Shown: positions 9,201 through 16,732, counted from the first letter of the stretch. The stretch is DNA of 43,360 nt from Streptomyces sp. ISL-87 (GCF_018614095.1 NZ_JAGGOY010000019.1:1-43360); one strand, 5' to 3'. A program made the numbers and translations. Notes: generated by a model from the sequence alone, not told the origin.

Positions 9201-9592
9201 ACGTGCGGGTGCACCACATCCGTAAACTCGCTGACCTCGACATGGGTGAGCCGCCTACTGAATGGCGTCAGGCCATGGTGAAGAAACGGCGCAAGACTCT
9301 GGTTGTCTGCATCGGTTGCCATGACACGATCCACTCAGGAAAGCCAACCAGCAGCGTCACGAAATAGGTCACTGGAGAGCCCGTTACGGGGAAACTCGTA
9401 CGGCGGGTTCGGAGGGGGGCCGCGCGGAAAAGGGCCTGCACATGGCAGGCACCTCGTCGCGCGGCCTACCCAACCAACCGCCTGCGCCAGCACCGCGCCG
9501 TCGCTACCCGCTATGACAAACGCCAGCTCACCTACCAGGGCACCGTTGACGTCGTCTCGATCCGCATCTGGCTCCAAGACCCCGTCACATGA
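6250..9592 (+). CDS. IS5-family transposase gene split by an intron and a -1 frameshift
   Basis: ORF A (to stop 6663) has the N-terminal domain (LTDREWVLLEPLLP, ACYGKWKTVYNRHRRW) and the first catalytic Asp in SVDSTVVRAHQH. ORF B continues in the -1 frame with DRVDHERVTCREALGRSRGG, then GLSTKLHL and LADKAHSS, up to NTVERC at 7057. The coding sequence resumes at 9475 with NRLRQHRAVATRYDKRQL and ends at 9592. Joining 7057 to 9475 gives ERCVNRLRQ without losing a codon, exactly the conserved Glu region of IS5/IS427 transposases. The mature enzyme thus needs both RNA splicing and programmed frameshifting. The start is uncertain: GTG at 6214 or 6250 are both possible. Confidence 0.8.
6633..6639 (+). 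promoter_or_regulatory. Probable -1 ribosomal frameshift site (AAAGGGG)
   Basis: The heptamer A-AAG-GGG lies at the point where the transposase frame must move from ORF A to ORF B: reading aag ggg and then slipping back one base gives gac cgc gtt gat. This type of A/G slippery heptamer is known from many two-ORF insertion sequences. A related AAAGGGGGG occurs at the same place in the IS5 remnant near 31030. Confidence 0.6.
7589..9367 (+). CDS. ltrA: Group II intron-encoded reverse transcriptase/maturase with HNH endonuclease
   Basis: A 592-residue protein from ATG 7589, preceded by gggagg eight bases upstream; the frame is open back to 7478 but that part is intron RNA. The reverse transcriptase domain (about residues 60-330) includes RPLGLPTWSDKLVGEVMRLL, HGFRPKRGCHTAL, GDISDCFGSID, APQGGVLSPLLSNIYLHRLD and the catalytic RYADD (near residue 297). 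The maturase X domain follows. The C-terminal HNH zinc endonuclease has CELC (about 530) and CIGC (about 573) with the VHHI core between them. All key residues are intact, so the intron may be able to splice and retrohome. The protein binds its intron RNA and copies it into target DNA. Confidence 0.92.
   Translation: MQSADTVLGILRERGRRGLPCSELYRQMFNPQLYLVAYGRIYSNKGAMTSGVTQETVDGMSLGKIGRIIDAMRHERYRFSPVKRVNIPKKNGKTRPLGLPTWSDKLVGEVMRLLLEAYFEPQFSDRSHGFRPKRGCHTALTEVGNTWTGTTWFIEGDISDCFGSIDHRVVIETLAERIHDGRFLRLVRNMLEAGYMEDWTWGATLSGAPQGGVLSPLLSNIYLHRLDRFVEKVLIPHYTRGRSRARNPAYLEVVNAIARARRRGDRAEVRSLRKQQRSIPSVDPNDPGFRRLRYVRYADDTLLGFIGPRSEAEEIKQRLAVFLREDLKLELSPEKTLITHARKGAASFLGYEITVQHNDRQATRGRRTANGSIALRVPAKVIREKAALYLSRGKPAHRPQLLNHDDYTIVNVYGAEYRGIVQYYLLAGNVCRLHRLRWAMETSLLKTLAAKHRSTVSKMAARYKAKIETPHGPRTCFEASVPRSAGRKPLVARFGGISLTRQKAAVLTDRQVANLHPRKELITRLLKGKCELCGTSEDVRVHHIRKLADLDMGEPPTEWRQAMVKKRRKTLVVCIGCHDTIHSGKPTSSVTK
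9377..9410 (+). ncRNA. Group II intron domain V
   Basis: Thirty-four nucleotides beginning with GAGC, pairing to a 3' arm ending GGGTTC, and closed by a GAAA tetraloop (ggGAAActc). This is the catalytic core hairpin that binds the active-site metal ions. Domain VI (9411-9474), with the branch-point adenosine, follows directly. Confidence 0.85.
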
Positions 9593-9610
9593 TCACGGGA
9601 CAGTCCCTAG

Positions 9611-9770
9611 GAGACCCGGTCCTGAACTTCCACACGATCGCGTTCAGGACCCGTCCGTTCATCCAGGTGTGGCCACCCAAGCACTGGCGGGGGCAGCGAC
9701 GCCTGGACGTGGTCCCACTCGGCATCGGACAGTCATCGCGGGTGTCACCGCACCGTGATCCACAATCCAC
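9611..9770 (-). pseudogene. 5' remnant of another IS5-type transposase
   Basis: On the minus strand the segment MNGRVLNAIVWKFRTGSP matches the conserved N-terminal block R-R-V-L-N-A-I-(V/L)-x-(R/K)-x-R-T-G-x-P-W of IS5/IS427 transposases. An upstream frame reads DAEWDHVQASLPP, the usual preceding block, so at least one frameshift separates them. The homology stops exactly at the right end of the intron-bearing IS near 9610, where WRDLP would be expected. The other half of this element is not on the far side of that IS, so a deletion accompanied or followed the insertion. Confidence 0.6.
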
Positions 9771-9790
9771 GACCAGTTTGACGGCAGACC

Positions 9791-10374
9791 TTAGGAGACG
9801 AAGCCCACGATCCCGAAGCCGGGGAGCGCCTGCGTCTGGCGCAGCCAGCCTCGGGATCCAGTGCCGGGGCGTGGCCGTCCCGTTTGGCCTGCTCGAACTG
9901 CGCCAGCGCCTCCAGACACCGGTCGTGCGTCCACTCGCCGCAGCGCGGAAGGTCGTAGGACGGGACGGGGTCGGGCAGGCCGCGGTATCGGCCGAACTCC
10001 GCCACCGACACAGCGTTGATCCTCAAGGCCTCAAGCCCCTCGTCGACGAGCTCCAGCCAGTCGCCCCGGAACGGGCAGAAGCAGGAGTTGTCGAGGAACG
10101 ATCCGGTGAGGGAGCACAGGCGTTTGTAGGCATAGCCGTACTGGAAGGCATGCTGCCGGTCCTCGTCGAAAGGCCCGCCGTACACCACTGCGTGCAGCGC
10201 CTCGGCGGCGGTAGGGGCGCCGTTCGCGATGGAGGAGGCGGACCAGTCGTCCTCCGACGCCATCTCGTCGCGGAAGTTCGCATGGACGGCCTCGATCAAC
10301 TCGTCGTCACAGGAACCGACGAAGCCGCGGGCGACCTTGGGGTCAAGCAGGAAGACACTCAGGGAAGAACTCAC
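9791..10374 (-). pseudogene. Conserved Streptomyces protein (DUF7691-like), frameshifted near its end
   Basis: From a GTG at 10374 the frame reads SLSVFLLDPKVARGFVGSCD, then AAEALHAVVYGGPFD, QYGYAYKRLC, CPFRGDWLELVDEGLEAL and CGEWTHDRCLEALAQFEQAK. This pattern belongs to a family common in Streptomyces, which I associate with DUF7691; function is unknown. The family usually ends with a sequence like WLRQTQALPGFGIVGFVS, and that is present here but in another frame, with stop at 9791-9793. A 1-nt frame change near 9845-9856 therefore separates the body from its tail; read literally the protein ends at 9745 with an Arg/Ser-rich tail. The intact protein would have about 194 residues, no signal peptide. 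A hexanucleotide repeat array lies just upstream. Confidence 0.6.
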
Positions 10375-10386
10375 AAGATCACATTA

Positions 10387-10422
10387 GCCACCGCCACCGC
10401 CACCGCCACCGCCACCGCCACC
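10387..10422 (+). repeat. Hexanucleotide tandem array (gccacc x6)
   Basis: Six perfect copies of gccacc, followed by gccgccactgccacc. The array lies 12 bp upstream of the GTG start of the DUF7691-like gene, in its presumed leader. The unit is nearly the same as gccact, repeated in the Nudix gene 3.4 kb away. Confidence 0.9.
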
Positions 10423-10531
10423 GCCGCCACTGCCACCGACAGATCCGTTGCGGGAACCGATGAAGCGGGAATGCGGGACGTGATCCTCCACTGGGCCGGG
10501 CCCTGGTGGCGCGCTGGGAGCGTCGGCGTGT

Positions 10532-10720
10532 TCAGGCGGGCGGCTTCGGGGTGTCCAGGTCGTTCAGTAGCCGTATGAACGGCCGGCGTAGGGCCACCGC
10601 AACCGGCTGGGGCACGGCGGCTGCATACGCGGTGAAGTGGTTACGGGCGACTGCGACCGCGGTTCGGGCGTCACGGCCTGCCAGAGCCTGATCCATCGCC
10701 TGCGCTGTAGAGGAGGCCAT
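10532..10720 (-). CDS. Possible small helical protein or gene remnant
   Basis: A 62-codon frame starting MASSTAQAMDQALAGRDART and ending LLNDLDTPKPPA. Its composition (Ala-rich amphipathic helices, low Arg/Cys) is more protein-like than the competing frames. I see no family, and no strong ribosome binding site. A second frame just upstream on the same strand (about 10740-10860) contains a hydrophobic run (ATVPAAAALLLASLGAG), so this could be the 3' end of a broken longer gene. The rest of 10423-11195 holds nothing I can support. Confidence 0.3.
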   Translation of the reverse strand: MASSTAQAMDQALAGRDARTAVAVARNHFTAYAAAVPQPVAVALRRPFIRLLNDLDTPKPPA

Positions 10721-11195
10721 GCCGTAGGTAGGTGATGGAGCGGTCGGGGGGTGGGCCCGCGCCCAGGGAGGCGAGCAGGAGAGCTGCCGCGGCGGGCACG
10801 GTCGCCTGGCGGTATCGGCCCGCCCGGGTACGTGCCCATGGGCTGCTCACCTTCGTCTGGGTCGAGCAGACGTCGCTGAGCCCCCGAAGGCGTCCTAACC
10901 ATCGTAGGAGTGCCCAACCTGCCGTTCTACCTGCACGGCCCTTGTCGGCCACCACCCGCTCAGGGCCGGGTGGGGCGGTCCCGAGCTGGGACGAGGACCC
11001 GGTTGACGACCGTTTCGGCCTGGGTGCAGTCGTGCCGTCACTCTAAGGGCCCCCATTGGCCGGCCTCGCGGACGGCTGAATCCGGCGGAACGGCCGGCGA
11101 TGCTGCCATCATCGGGCCGAGGGCCGGACCCCGCGCTCGGCGGCGGTCATTCCCGGAGCCGGAAGCCATCCGAAGGACGGCATCGAGGAGCCACG

Positions 11196-12581
11196 TTGAC
11201 GTCGCCGAACCCGCCGGAACGGAACGAGCCGCGGCAGCGCGCGGCGACCGCCACCCTGCACTCCGACCCCTTCGGTCCGCTGCGCACCAGGGGCTACCTG
11301 ATGCTCCTCGTTGTCGCCGCCCTGCTGGGGGTCGTTCTGTCGGCCGGTGCGTACGGTTTCCTCCAAGCGGTCGAACAGATTCAGCAGGCCCTCTTCGACG
11401 ACCTGCCGAAAGGGCTCGGATTCGACGGACCGCCTGTGTGGTGGCCACTGCCCCTCCTCGGGCTGTCCGGCCTTCTGGTCGCGCTGACCGTGCAGTACCT
11501 GCCGGGCAACGGCGGCCACCAGCCGGCCGAGGGGCTCAACACCAAGGGGGCGCCCAGCGCGGCCGAGCTACCTGGCATCCTGCTCGCGGCGTTGGCCTCC
11601 CTGGGCCTCGGCGCGGTGATCGGCCCCGAGGCGCCGCTGATCGCACTCGGCGGCGGCATCGCCCTGTATGCCTTCCGGCTGCTCAGGCCGGGCTCCGACG
11701 CCACCACCCAGGCCGTGGTCGCGGCCTCCGGCAGCTTCGCGGCGATCAGCGCGCTGCTGGGCTCGCCACTGCTCGGCGCGTTCCTGCTCATGGAGGCGTC
11801 CGGACTCGCCGGGCCCGTGCTCGGCATCACGCTGCTCCCCGGCCTGCTGGCCGCGGGCATCGGCTCGCTGGTCTTCACCGGGCTCGGCTCCTGGACGGGA
11901 GTCGGCGCCGGCCAGCTCGTCATCCCGAGCCTGCCGGCCGCCGGCCGCCCGGACGTCGCACAGTTCGGCTGGGCGCTCGTCATCGGCGTCGCGGCCGCCG
12001 CGGCGGGCATCGGAATCCAACGCCTCGCACTGTGGCTGCAGCCACACGTAAACAGCCGCCGCCTCGTGTGGACCCCTCTGTTCGGCCTCGCAGTGGCGGG
12101 CCTCGCGATCGCCTATGCCGAGGGCACCGGCAACGCCTTCTCCCAGGTGCTCTTCTCCGGCCAGAGCGCCCTCCCCGACCTCCTCCTCCACGCCGGTGAC
12201 TACACCGGGGGCGCGCTCACCCTGCTGGTCGTCTGCAAGGGCATGGCCTACTGCCTCTGCCTGGCGGCGTTCCGCGGCGGGCCGATCTTCCCGGCACTGT
12301 TCATCGGCGCGGCGGGCGGCGTCGCGCTCTCGCACCTGCCCGGCCTGCCGTTCGTCGCGGCCGCAGCCATGGGCATGGGAGCGATGTCGGTCGCCCTGCT
12401 CAGGCTGCCCATGACGTCCGTACTGCTCGCCACGCTCCTGCTGGGGAAGGACGGCGTCACCGTGATGCCGCTCGTGATCGTCGCCGTCGTGGTCTCCCAC
12501 GTCACGGCCTCGCGGCTCGTCCCCGCCCCGCCGGCCGAACCCGCCGCCGCAGCAGCCGCAGTCGCGTCCGTGCCGGGCTGA
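11196..12581 (+). CDS. ClC-family chloride channel/transporter
   Basis: A 461-residue integral membrane protein. The TTG at 11196 is chosen because gaggag lies five bases upstream and the sequence before it is Arg/Pro-rich; the frame is open to 11100. About ten hydrophobic helices are visible. The conserved ClC regions are present in altered form: GNGGHQPAEGL in place of the first anion-binding loop, GPEAPLIALGGG in place of GxEGP (the gating Glu is kept), and AFRGGPIFPALFIGAAGG for GxFxP. It should move chloride or another anion, either as a channel or in exchange for protons; the divergent first loop leaves selectivity open. It is monocistronic, ending with an Ala-rich tail. Confidence 0.88.
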   Translation: MTSPNPPERNEPRQRAATATLHSDPFGPLRTRGYLMLLVVAALLGVVLSAGAYGFLQAVEQIQQALFDDLPKGLGFDGPPVWWPLPLLGLSGLLVALTVQYLPGNGGHQPAEGLNTKGAPSAAELPGILLAALASLGLGAVIGPEAPLIALGGGIALYAFRLLRPGSDATTQAVVAASGSFAAISALLGSPLLGAFLLMEASGLAGPVLGITLLPGLLAAGIGSLVFTGLGSWTGVGAGQLVIPSLPAAGRPDVAQFGWALVIGVAAAAAGIGIQRLALWLQPHVNSRRLVWTPLFGLAVAGLAIAYAEGTGNAFSQVLFSGQSALPDLLLHAGDYTGGALTLLVVCKGMAYCLCLAAFRGGPIFPALFIGAAGGVALSHLPGLPFVAAAAMGMGAMSVALLRLPMTSVLLATLLLGKDGVTVMPLVIVAVVVSHVTASRLVPAPPAEPAAAAAAVASVPG

Positions 12582-13045
12582 CGACCGTACGACGCGGCCC
12601 CGGTCATCGGTGGCACCGGGCGAGAGGGCCCGGTTCAGGCCAGGCAGGCGGTAGGCGCGTCGCGCAGGATCGGGGGAGAAGTCGATGAACCCGACTTCTT
12701 CGAGGTCGACACGCAGCCCGTACGCGGGCTGCCCCCAATCACGGAAGTAGGCGTGCCCGAGCCCCGCGAAAAGGCTCAACGATGACTTGGACGGCTACGA
12801 GCTGCTGCTCGACCTGATGTCCGACTACGGCAACAGCGCCGGGACACCGAGCCCGGCGACGCCCTGGTCCGCGCCGGCATCATCCGCACGGACACGCCCA
12901 TGCACCGGCCCGCTACCACGAACTTCCGGTCATCCAGCAGGTTCCGCTGTCGTTGGTGGCCGGTTGGCTGGTTGACCCCGCGTTCTTGACGGGTGTGGTC
13001 GGATGCCGTGTCATGAGGGGGAGCACGGCGGCGAGGGGCGGCACG
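12582..13045. other. Gene-poor stretch with degenerate coding traces
   Basis: No complete gene. A minus-strand frame from 12779 begins SLFAGLGHAYFRDWGQPAYG with plausible composition for ~55 codons, and a plus-strand frame from 12787 begins DGYELLLDLMSDYGNSAG; neither is recognised. An 8-bp inverted repeat (gcagcccg at 12713-12720, cgggctgc at 12725-12732) lies between them. Confidence 0.35.
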
Positions 13046-13291
13046 ATGGCGGCAGATGGTCAGGACGGCCCGGGGGATGACGCCAGCGGCGAGAGCGAAG
13101 GCCGCCCGTTGGCCCCGGAAGGGATCGCCTCAAGGCCGCCGCGACTGCGACCCGACCGGGGCAGTTGGGCATCGGACCATGTTCCCCTGATCCTTCTGGC
13201 ACTCGTAGTCCTGGTGCTGATGATCGCGGGTGCGATGTCCAACGACAGCGTCACCTGCCCCGGGGGCGCCAGCAGCTGCGGCTCCCCCTGA
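13046..13291 (+). CDS. Small single-pass membrane protein
   Basis: An 81-residue protein from ATG 13046, with gaggggcgg seven to nine bases upstream; the frame remains open to 12953. The N-terminal half is polar and acidic (DGQDGPGDDASGESEG), then a single membrane helix (VPLILLALVVLVLMIAGAM, about residues 44-63) and a short tail with two cysteines (CPGGASSCGSP). Orientation is probably cytoplasmic N-terminus. No known family or partner. Confidence 0.55.
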   Translation: MAADGQDGPGDDASGESEGRPLAPEGIASRPPRLRPDRGSWASDHVPLILLALVVLVLMIAGAMSNDSVTCPGGASSCGSP

Positions 13292-13372
13292 CATCCCGGC
13301 CGGGCGAGCAGGCGGCCAGACGCCCCGCCGACGACGGACTGGCCGTCGACAGGGACGGCCGCGATAGCGCGC

Positions 13373-13876
13373 TTACAGGGTCAGTTCGAGGTAGGCGGCC
13401 CGCTTCGTCTCACGTGCTGCGAGGGCCTTTCGCCAGATGGCGAGCGCGAACGGCGGAATCATGCTGGGGGAGATGTCTTCGGGCAGGCAGAACCGGATCT
13501 CCCCTATCTCCGACTTCTGAAGACTGATTGCCTGTTGCTGCTGCGGGCCGAGCTGGGGGCCGTCGAAGACATAGAAGACGTGGGATCCCTCAGCCCTGGT
13601 GACCCAGGCGGTGACCAGGAGATCGCCGATCTCAAGGTCCAGTCCGAGTTCCTCACGGAGCTCACGGCGGAGGGCTGCGGTGGGTACCTCACCCTCTTCG
13701 ATGTGGCCGCCGGGCAGGTTCCACCGCTCCTTGTAGACCGGGTTGACGATGAGTACGCGGCCCTGCTCGTCCCTCACGATTGCGGAGGCGGAGGCGGAGG
13801 CGGAGGCGGAGGCGGAGGCAGTGGCAGTGGCAGTGGCAGTGGCAGTGGCCGTCGCGTGGCCGGCGGATGTGGTCAT
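13373..13876 (-). CDS. Nudix hydrolase with Ala-Thr/Ala-Ser repeat N-terminus
   Basis: A 167-residue protein from ATG 13876 with aggag six bases upstream. The Nudix box is complete: GHIEEGEVPTAALRRELREE followed by LGL, fitting Gx5Ex7REUxEExGU, with the Glu residues that bind the divalent metal. Such enzymes hydrolyse nucleoside diphosphates linked to another moiety; the exact substrate cannot be read. Residues 8-32 form an alternating Ala-Thr then Ala-Ser tract encoded by two tandem hexanucleotide arrays (13784-13849), which is unusual for the family and precedes the first strand (IVRDEQGRVLIVNP). Copy-number changes in the arrays would alter the tract length without shifting frame. Confidence 0.88.
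   Translation of the reverse strand: MTTSAGHATATATATATATASASASASASASAIVRDEQGRVLIVNPVYKERWNLPGGHIEEGEVPTAALRRELREELGLDLEIGDLLVTAWVTRAEGSHVFYVFDGPQLGPQQQQAISLQKSEIGEIRFCLPEDISPSMIPPFALAIWRKALAARETKRAAYLELTL
13784..13849 (+). repeat. Two adjoining hexanucleotide arrays (ggaggc x6, agtggc x5)
   Basis: Six perfect copies of ggaggc followed directly by five perfect copies of agtggc on the plus strand. Read on the minus strand they encode (Ala-Thr)n and then (Ala-Ser)n at the N-terminus of the Nudix protein. Perfect identity between copies suggests recent slippage expansion. Confidence 0.95.
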
Positions 13877-13977
13877 GAGTTGCTCCTGTGATGACGTACG
13901 GATTCGGATTGGTCAAGCGGAGGCGTGGGAATCCTCCAGCACTTCGGCCGCGATCGCGGGATCTGTTCGCGTGTAGG

Positions 13978-14219
13978 TCACGAGGACGCGCAGCAGCCAC
14001 GACACCTCCTCGGAGAAGAAGTCCTCTCCGGCGGAGGGAACTCGGCCGGCACACCCGGCACACCCGGCTCACGGACCGGAGCCCACATGTTCAGACGCGC
14101 GTCCATGATCCGGTAAGCCTGGGCGGCAGCCTCGGCGTCCTGGCTGCCGTACGTACCCCCTCGATCTCGGCGAGCTCCAGCGCCAGCTGGTAGAAGTCGT
14201 CCGGGGCCCGTCGGCGCAT
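13978..14219 (-). pseudogene. Frameshifted small hypothetical gene
   Basis: From ATG 14219 the frame reads RRRAPDDFYQLALELAEIEG, and the continuation GTYGSQDAEAAAQAYRIMDA and then RLNMWAPVRE lies in another frame. The switch falls at a run of five C (14156-14160). Both halves have convincing composition and fit one short helical protein of about 80 residues. Function unknown. It lies directly downstream of the glycosyltransferase on the same strand. The C-terminal part (rich in Pro, Arg, Cys) may not be genuine. Confidence 0.4.
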
Positions 14220-14296
14220 CCCGTGGCTGACGACGCGGATCTCGGTATCCGGGCCCGGGTGCGTCGGCTCTGGTGGCTTCTCGGGCTGGGTCTGGT

Positions 14297-15175
14297 TCAG
14301 AAGATGGGTGGCCTGCCGGCCCGGGTGAGCCGGAGGACCGTGGGCCAGGACATGGCCTTTCGGGGGCCCTGGCCGCCCGCGAGGCCTTCGCGGAATCCGG
14401 CGAGGGTGACACGGAGGGCCTTGCGGCTGCGGATGCGCCACAGGGTGACGAGTGTCCAGGTGGCGAGGTTGAGCGGGATGAGGGGGCGTGGGAGGTTGCG
14501 GCGGGCGACCCAGACGCGGTTGCGGGCGTTGAGTCGGTAGAAGGTTTCGTGCCGGGCGGGGTCGGTGGCGGGGTGGTGGACGATGATGTCGGGCACGTAC
14601 CGGCCGGTGCCGCCGAGGTCCCACAGTCTCCAGGCCAGTTCCACCCCCTCGTGGAAGAGGAAGAAGTTGCCGGGCCAGCCGCCGACGCGGTCGTAAAGGT
14701 CGCGGCGGACCATGACGACACCCTCGGCCATGACTGTGACGACACCTGCGCGGGTCGGGTCGGAGGCACGCAGTCGCGGTACCCAGCGCCGGAGGGTCGC
14801 GCCGGTGACGGGGTCGCAGATGCGAGGCTGCGCGTACGCGAGCTGGGGGTCGCGGGAGAACTCGGCGACGAGCCGGGCCAGCGTGTTTGTGGCAGGCAGG
14901 TGGGCGTCGTTGTCGAAGAAGAACAGGTAGCCCCCTTTGGCTTCGCTGGCGCCGACGTTGCGGCCTTCGGGGATGCCCACGTTCTGCGTGAGCGTGACGG
15001 TGCGTACCCCCTCCGGGACCTGTTCCGGAACGCAGCCATTGCCGACAACGATGACGTCCAGGTCGACGCCTTCCTGCGCGAGAAGCGACGCCATCGCCTG
15101 GGGGAAGTCCTCGGGCCGGTCGTTCATCGTCAGGACGACGGCGCCGACCGTAGGACGCGATGCGCCACTGCTCAC
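14297..15175 (-). CDS. Family 2 glycosyltransferase
   Basis: A 292-residue enzyme from the GTG at 15175 (upstream ggaggg; the open frame to 15487 is Arg-rich and not part of the family). The GT-A fold starts with VGAVVLTMNDRPEDFPQAMA, binds the sugar nucleotide through VIVVGNG and IPEGRNVGASEAKG, and has the DxD metal motif in FFFDNDAHLP. Later segments, EGVVMVRRDLYDRVGGW and FHEGVELAWRL, form the acceptor side. The last ~60 residues include a moderately hydrophobic helix (LIPLNLATWTLVTLW), so it may associate with the membrane. It resembles transferases of cell-surface glycan synthesis, but there are no pathway neighbours. Confidence 0.85.
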   Translation of the reverse strand: MSSGASRPTVGAVVLTMNDRPEDFPQAMASLLAQEGVDLDVIVVGNGCVPEQVPEGVRTVTLTQNVGIPEGRNVGASEAKGGYLFFFDNDAHLPATNTLARLVAEFSRDPQLAYAQPRICDPVTGATLRRWVPRLRASDPTRAGVVTVMAEGVVMVRRDLYDRVGGWPGNFFLFHEGVELAWRLWDLGGTGRYVPDIIVHHPATDPARHETFYRLNARNRVWVARRNLPRPLIPLNLATWTLVTLWRIRSRKALRVTLAGFREGLAGGQGPRKAMSWPTVLRLTRAGRPPIF

Positions 15176-15519
15176 AGAAGTGCCCTCCGTCTCACGTCTT
15201 CGCAAGGGCCCAACCCTAGTGCTCGGCCGTAGTGCTCTCTGACGCGGCGGAGACGCCGAGTGCGGCCACGGCGCCCGCCAGCGCCCCGTGCAGGGCGCGT
15301 TCGGCGGCGGGTACGAGCCGTCCCGCCCCGACGTTGACGGGCGGCCGTGCTGGGCGTACGTGGTGACGCACCGGGTGCGGCCTGGGGTACGGAGGCCGTT
15401 GGTGTCGTCGGCGGCCCGGCCGCACCACGCCAGAGCCTCACTGCATCCACCTCGACGGCTGGGGTGAGCACCGCCGCCCTTGTCCACGCAGCCGATGCGC
15501 CGTCAGTGGCCGCTGTCAC
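15176..15519. other. Intergenic tract with possible decayed minus-strand coding
   Basis: A minus-strand stretch ending at 15216 (VPAAERALHGALAGAVAALG) has coding composition, and a neighbouring frame upstream (RTRCVTTYAQHGRP) could belong to it through a frameshift. No family is recognised. Confidence 0.3.
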
Positions 15520-15640
15520 CATGGCGGTTCAGGAATCCGGCGCGGTAGATGGTGTTGCGGTCCTGTCATAGCGAGTGGCCGGGCCCCGCCGCCATTGGTC
15601 GAGCCGGCTTGTCCCAATAGCCAGGCGAACGGAATGGCTA
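15520..15640 (-). pseudogene. Transposase C-terminal remnant (IS5-like)
   Basis: The minus strand reads RLDQWRRGPATRYDR and then, in two frames, TATPSTAPDS or NTIYRAGF. Transposases of the IS5 group end with RLKQWRGLATRYDKTAxxYxAG, so this is probably a short decayed 3' end. No terminal repeat could be assigned. Confidence 0.35.
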
Positions 15641-15760
15641 CCTTCACGTCCTGAGTCCGTAACGGTCCCCAGGGACGGGACTTCAGCGATTTCGCAGGGG
15701 CATAAACCGGGGACGGCCGACCAATCCAGTCGAGCCATGTGAAGGCACACGGGGGCCACC

Positions 15761-16479
15761 ATGCGCACTGTCCACAACAGTTGGAAAACCTACGCCCTTG
15801 GGGTCGCGGCAATCGCCGCGCTCCTCTCGTCCACGGCCTGTGAGTCCGGCGGCACGGACAACGGCAAGAGCCCACCACCTCCGGCACCCCGAGTGCGACC
15901 GTTACGCCCACCCCCTCCGGGACCCCGAGCACGGCCGGCACCGCCCAGCCCGGCGGCGGGGGCACGACAGGCGCCTCGCAGAGTCCGGGTAACGGCTCGG
16001 GCAACCCCGGCGGTGGCGGCAAGAGCACCACCGCGGCCTGCAACGACAATGACCTGTCGATCGCCACGTCGTTCTGGCGACAGGACTCGGGGCAGCACCT
16101 CCTCATCACGGCCATCAACGCCAGCGACAAGGCCTGCACCCTCTACCACTATCCGTACGTCGGCTTCGGCGCCGACATCGAGGGTCCGGTCAGTCCGATG
16201 GAGTCCAAGCCGCAGGCCATCGCCACGATCAGGCCGAAGGAGAGGGCGTACGCGGGCTTGTTCCTCTTCCGAGGGAGCGAGAAAACGGTCGCCGTGGAGG
16301 CGTTGTCCATCGGCTACCAGGACCGTGCCCTCAACAGCAACAGAGATGTGGCGATGCTCGACATCTCGCTGTCCGACGAGATCGACTTCCTCAACGTCGG
16401 ATCCAACCCCCGGGTCACGTATTGGAACCGCGATCTCCGCGCAGTCGAGAACTTCTTGTTCAGGTCGGGCAACAGCTAG
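15761..16479 (+). pseudogene. DUF4232 lipoprotein with single-base frameshift
   Basis: The start (MRTVHNSWKTYALGVAAIAA) is a signal peptide ending in a lipobox-like SSTAC, so the protein would be lipid-anchored outside the membrane. A Ser/Thr/Gly/Pro-rich linker follows, then a DUF4232 domain from CNDNDLSIATSFWRQDSG through CTLYHYPYVGFGADIEGP to NFLFRSGNS. The linker and domain are in a different frame from the signal peptide. Adding one C to the run at 15871-15873 (agc ccc acc acc) would give an uninterrupted reading of about 240 codons. It is either a recent mutation or a sequence error. DUF4232 proteins are common in Streptomyces and of unknown function. Confidence 0.7.
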
Positions 16480-16485
16480 GCCGTT

Positions 16486-16570
16486 TCCTTCGGACCACAT
16501 CGCTGACCAGACGAGGATGGCAGCGAGGTGGAGTCCGGCAGATGGATCTTCGTGGCCAGTGGCGGGCGAA
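16486..16570 (-). pseudogene. Transposase 3' remnant
   Basis: The minus strand contains SAGLHLAAILVWSAM, which matches the hydrophobic C-terminal block (AGLHLAAxLIW) of IS5/IS427 transposases. It is short and without identifiable ends. The remaining bases up to 16732 show nothing. Confidence 0.4.
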
Positions 16571-16732
16571 TCGCCCCGGGTTCGATGGGGCGGTTCACCC
16601 CCCAACCCGGGGCGCCATGCCAATACCGCGTGGCGGTGAGGCGCGTTACACGCGGAATTTCGGCGATGCCGTGGCTCTGCCGGCGGTGACCAGCAACAAA
16701 CTGGTCCCCACGCACACAGCACCCCAGGGAGC

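Larger units (their letters stand above)
7058..9474 (+). mobile_element. Group II intron (2417 nt) with reverse transcriptase gene
   Basis: The 5' end reads GTGCG, the bacterial group II consensus. The 3' end has a 34-nt domain V (9377-9410) with a GAAA tetraloop, followed by a domain VI hairpin and a terminal AC. Excision joins the two halves of the host transposase in frame, which fixes both boundaries independently of the RNA consensus. The intron encodes its own maturase/reverse transcriptase in domain IV. It sits in the sense orientation of the IS, allowing host gene expression after splicing. Confidence 0.9.
6204..9606 (+). mobile_element. IS5/IS427-type element carrying a group II intron
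   Basis: The transposase reading frame (plus strand) is surrounded by imperfect inverted ends: tgccccgtggtc near 6208-6219 and, inverted, tgtcccgtgatc near 9591-9602. CTAG occurs directly outside both ends (6200-6203 and 9607-9610), the kind of short target duplication seen for this group, although flanking sequences show later rearrangement. Without the intron the element would be about 986 bp, a normal length. Confidence 0.75.

Noticed and set aside
12713..12732. Inverted repeat as ClC gene terminator
   Set aside because: It lies more than 130 bp after the ClC stop and has only an 8-bp stem; association is too weak to annotate.
10387..13849. Tandem repeats as a CRISPR array
   Set aside because: Units are 6 bp without spacers and there are no cas genes.
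16476..16732. Gene between the DUF4232 lipoprotein and the serine hydrolase
   Set aside because: The open minus frame is a shadow extension; only a short transposase-like end is supported.
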